From Oscillospiraceae bacterium (GTDB taxonomy: Bacteria > Bacillota > Clostridia > Oscillospirales > JAKOTC01): a DNA stretch of 23,335 nucleotides. A program made the position numbers and the translations under genes. This document shows positions 22,891 to 23,335 of this stretch, one piece after another (positions within the stretch are counted from its first letter, which is position 1; each line of letters starts with the position of its first letter). Location: assembly GCA_035353335.1 (NCBI GenBank), contig DAOPZJ010000035.1, positions 4,516 through 27,850 of the forward strand. The letters run 5' to 3'. The notes under the pieces are model-generated. The model searched no databases, was not told the DNA's origin, and saw only the letters and a program-made list of their open reading frames with translations.

Positions 22891-23335
22891 ATGAAAAAGC
22901 AACTGCGGTATTTAATATCAGGGTTATTGATTTTCATGATTTTATCAACCGGTTGTTTCAGCGGTGGAATTTTTACAGGAAATCAAAAGAACGGCAATTC
23001 GACACAATCGCAATCCGAAGATATCGTTAAAAATTCAATGACTGACGATCAGACCACCGAAGAAGGAACGGGAATCACATCAGTTAAAGCGGCTGATTTG
23101 GCGTATCAAGAAGCCGTCAAATGGCGTTCGGACGCCGTGCTTTGGGATTTGCAACCGGTGCCTTCGTCACTCGATGCGTCCTGGGCAAGCAATGACCTCG
23201 CCGGAGACTGGATCGCCGGATTCGTATGCAAATCGGATGACAAATATTTTACCGTTGAAATTCAAGGCAATGAAGTGACGAGAGTATCCGAGGAGACCTA
23301 TACAACGAGAAAAATTGATATTCCCGCATCGTTGT
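22891..23335 (+). CDS. Lipoprotein of unknown function, cut by the window end
   Basis: The frame from the ATG at 22891 is open to the window end (148 codons, no stop seen). GGAGG lies just before it. The N-terminus is a type II signal peptide: Lys2-Lys3, a hydrophobic stretch, and the lipobox LSTGC with the lipidated Cys22. A Ser/Thr/Gln/Asn-rich linker (about 30-60) follows, then a folded region with several Trp residues ('WRSDAVLWDLQP', 'WASNDLAGDWIAGF'). It should be anchored on the outer face of the membrane. I do not recognise the domain. It is divergent from the epimerase operon. Confidence 0.82.
   Translation, partial: MKKQLRYLISGLLIFMILSTGCFSGGIFTGNQKNGNSTQSQSEDIVKNSMTDDQTTEEGTGITSVKAADLAYQEAVKWRSDAVLWDLQPVPSSLDASWASNDLAGDWIAGFVCKSDDKYFTVEIQGNEVTRVSEETYTTRKIDIPASL

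Overview
The window looks like chromosomal DNA of a low-to-middle GC Gram-positive anaerobe (Bacillota, most likely class Clostridia, perhaps an Oscillospirales-type lineage). The reasons are the frr-uppS-cdsA-dxr-rseP-ispG-polC gene order, a PolC-type replicase, strong AGGAGG-like ribosome binding sites, several TTG/GTG starts, sigma-A promoters close to TTGACA-17-TATAAT, and small YjzC- and YmaF-type genes. The exact genus cannot be read from this sequence alone.

Region 1 (1-9852) is a conserved housekeeping operon on the plus strand. It encodes ribosome recycling factor, undecaprenyl diphosphate synthase, CDP-diglyceride synthase, DXP reductoisomerase, the site-2 protease RseP, HMBPP synthase IspG and DNA polymerase PolC. 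It links translation, isoprenoid supply (two MEP-pathway enzymes plus the lipid carrier synthase), phospholipid precursors, membrane proteolysis and replication. It ends at a hairpin shared with a convergent gene.

Region 2 (9853-11900) is the most irregular part. A YmaF-family gene on the minus strand has a good ribosome binding site and start but an in-frame TAA at codon 7. Then come a consensus promoter and a complete tmRNA gene (ssrA) with a terminator. After it, the last 20 bases of ssrA are repeated exactly 174 bp downstream, with hairpins and an inverted T-arm copy between. This looks like the scar of an element that integrated at ssrA. The scar abuts the broken 3' end of an IS3-type transposase gene, and a LysM-domain gene follows immediately.

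Region 3 (11900-14900) holds a CorA-type metal transporter (minus), a 52-residue Asn/Arg/Glu-only pentad-repeat peptide (minus), an amidohydrolase (plus) and a YjzC-like small protein (minus), with clear hairpin terminators.

Region 4 (14830-18905) is a MarR-type regulator followed by two half-transporters forming a heterodimeric ABC exporter with one degenerate and one canonical ATP site. An inverted repeat brackets the marR promoter, and a possible 18-codon mini-cistron bridges the two ABC genes.

Region 5 (18906-20126) is a two-gene unit from its own promoter: an UlaG-like metallo-beta-lactamase-fold hydrolase and a glyoxalase-fold protein.

Region 6 (20090-23335) has an NAD-dependent epimerase and a multi-spanning GT-C-type membrane glycosyltransferase, overlapping on the minus strand, and a divergent lipoprotein gene cut by the window end.

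I do not see a clear undescribed defence or biosynthetic system. The most unusual items are the ssrA scar, the interrupted ymaF with its terminator-bearing leader, the pentad-repeat peptide and the ABC mini-cistron.
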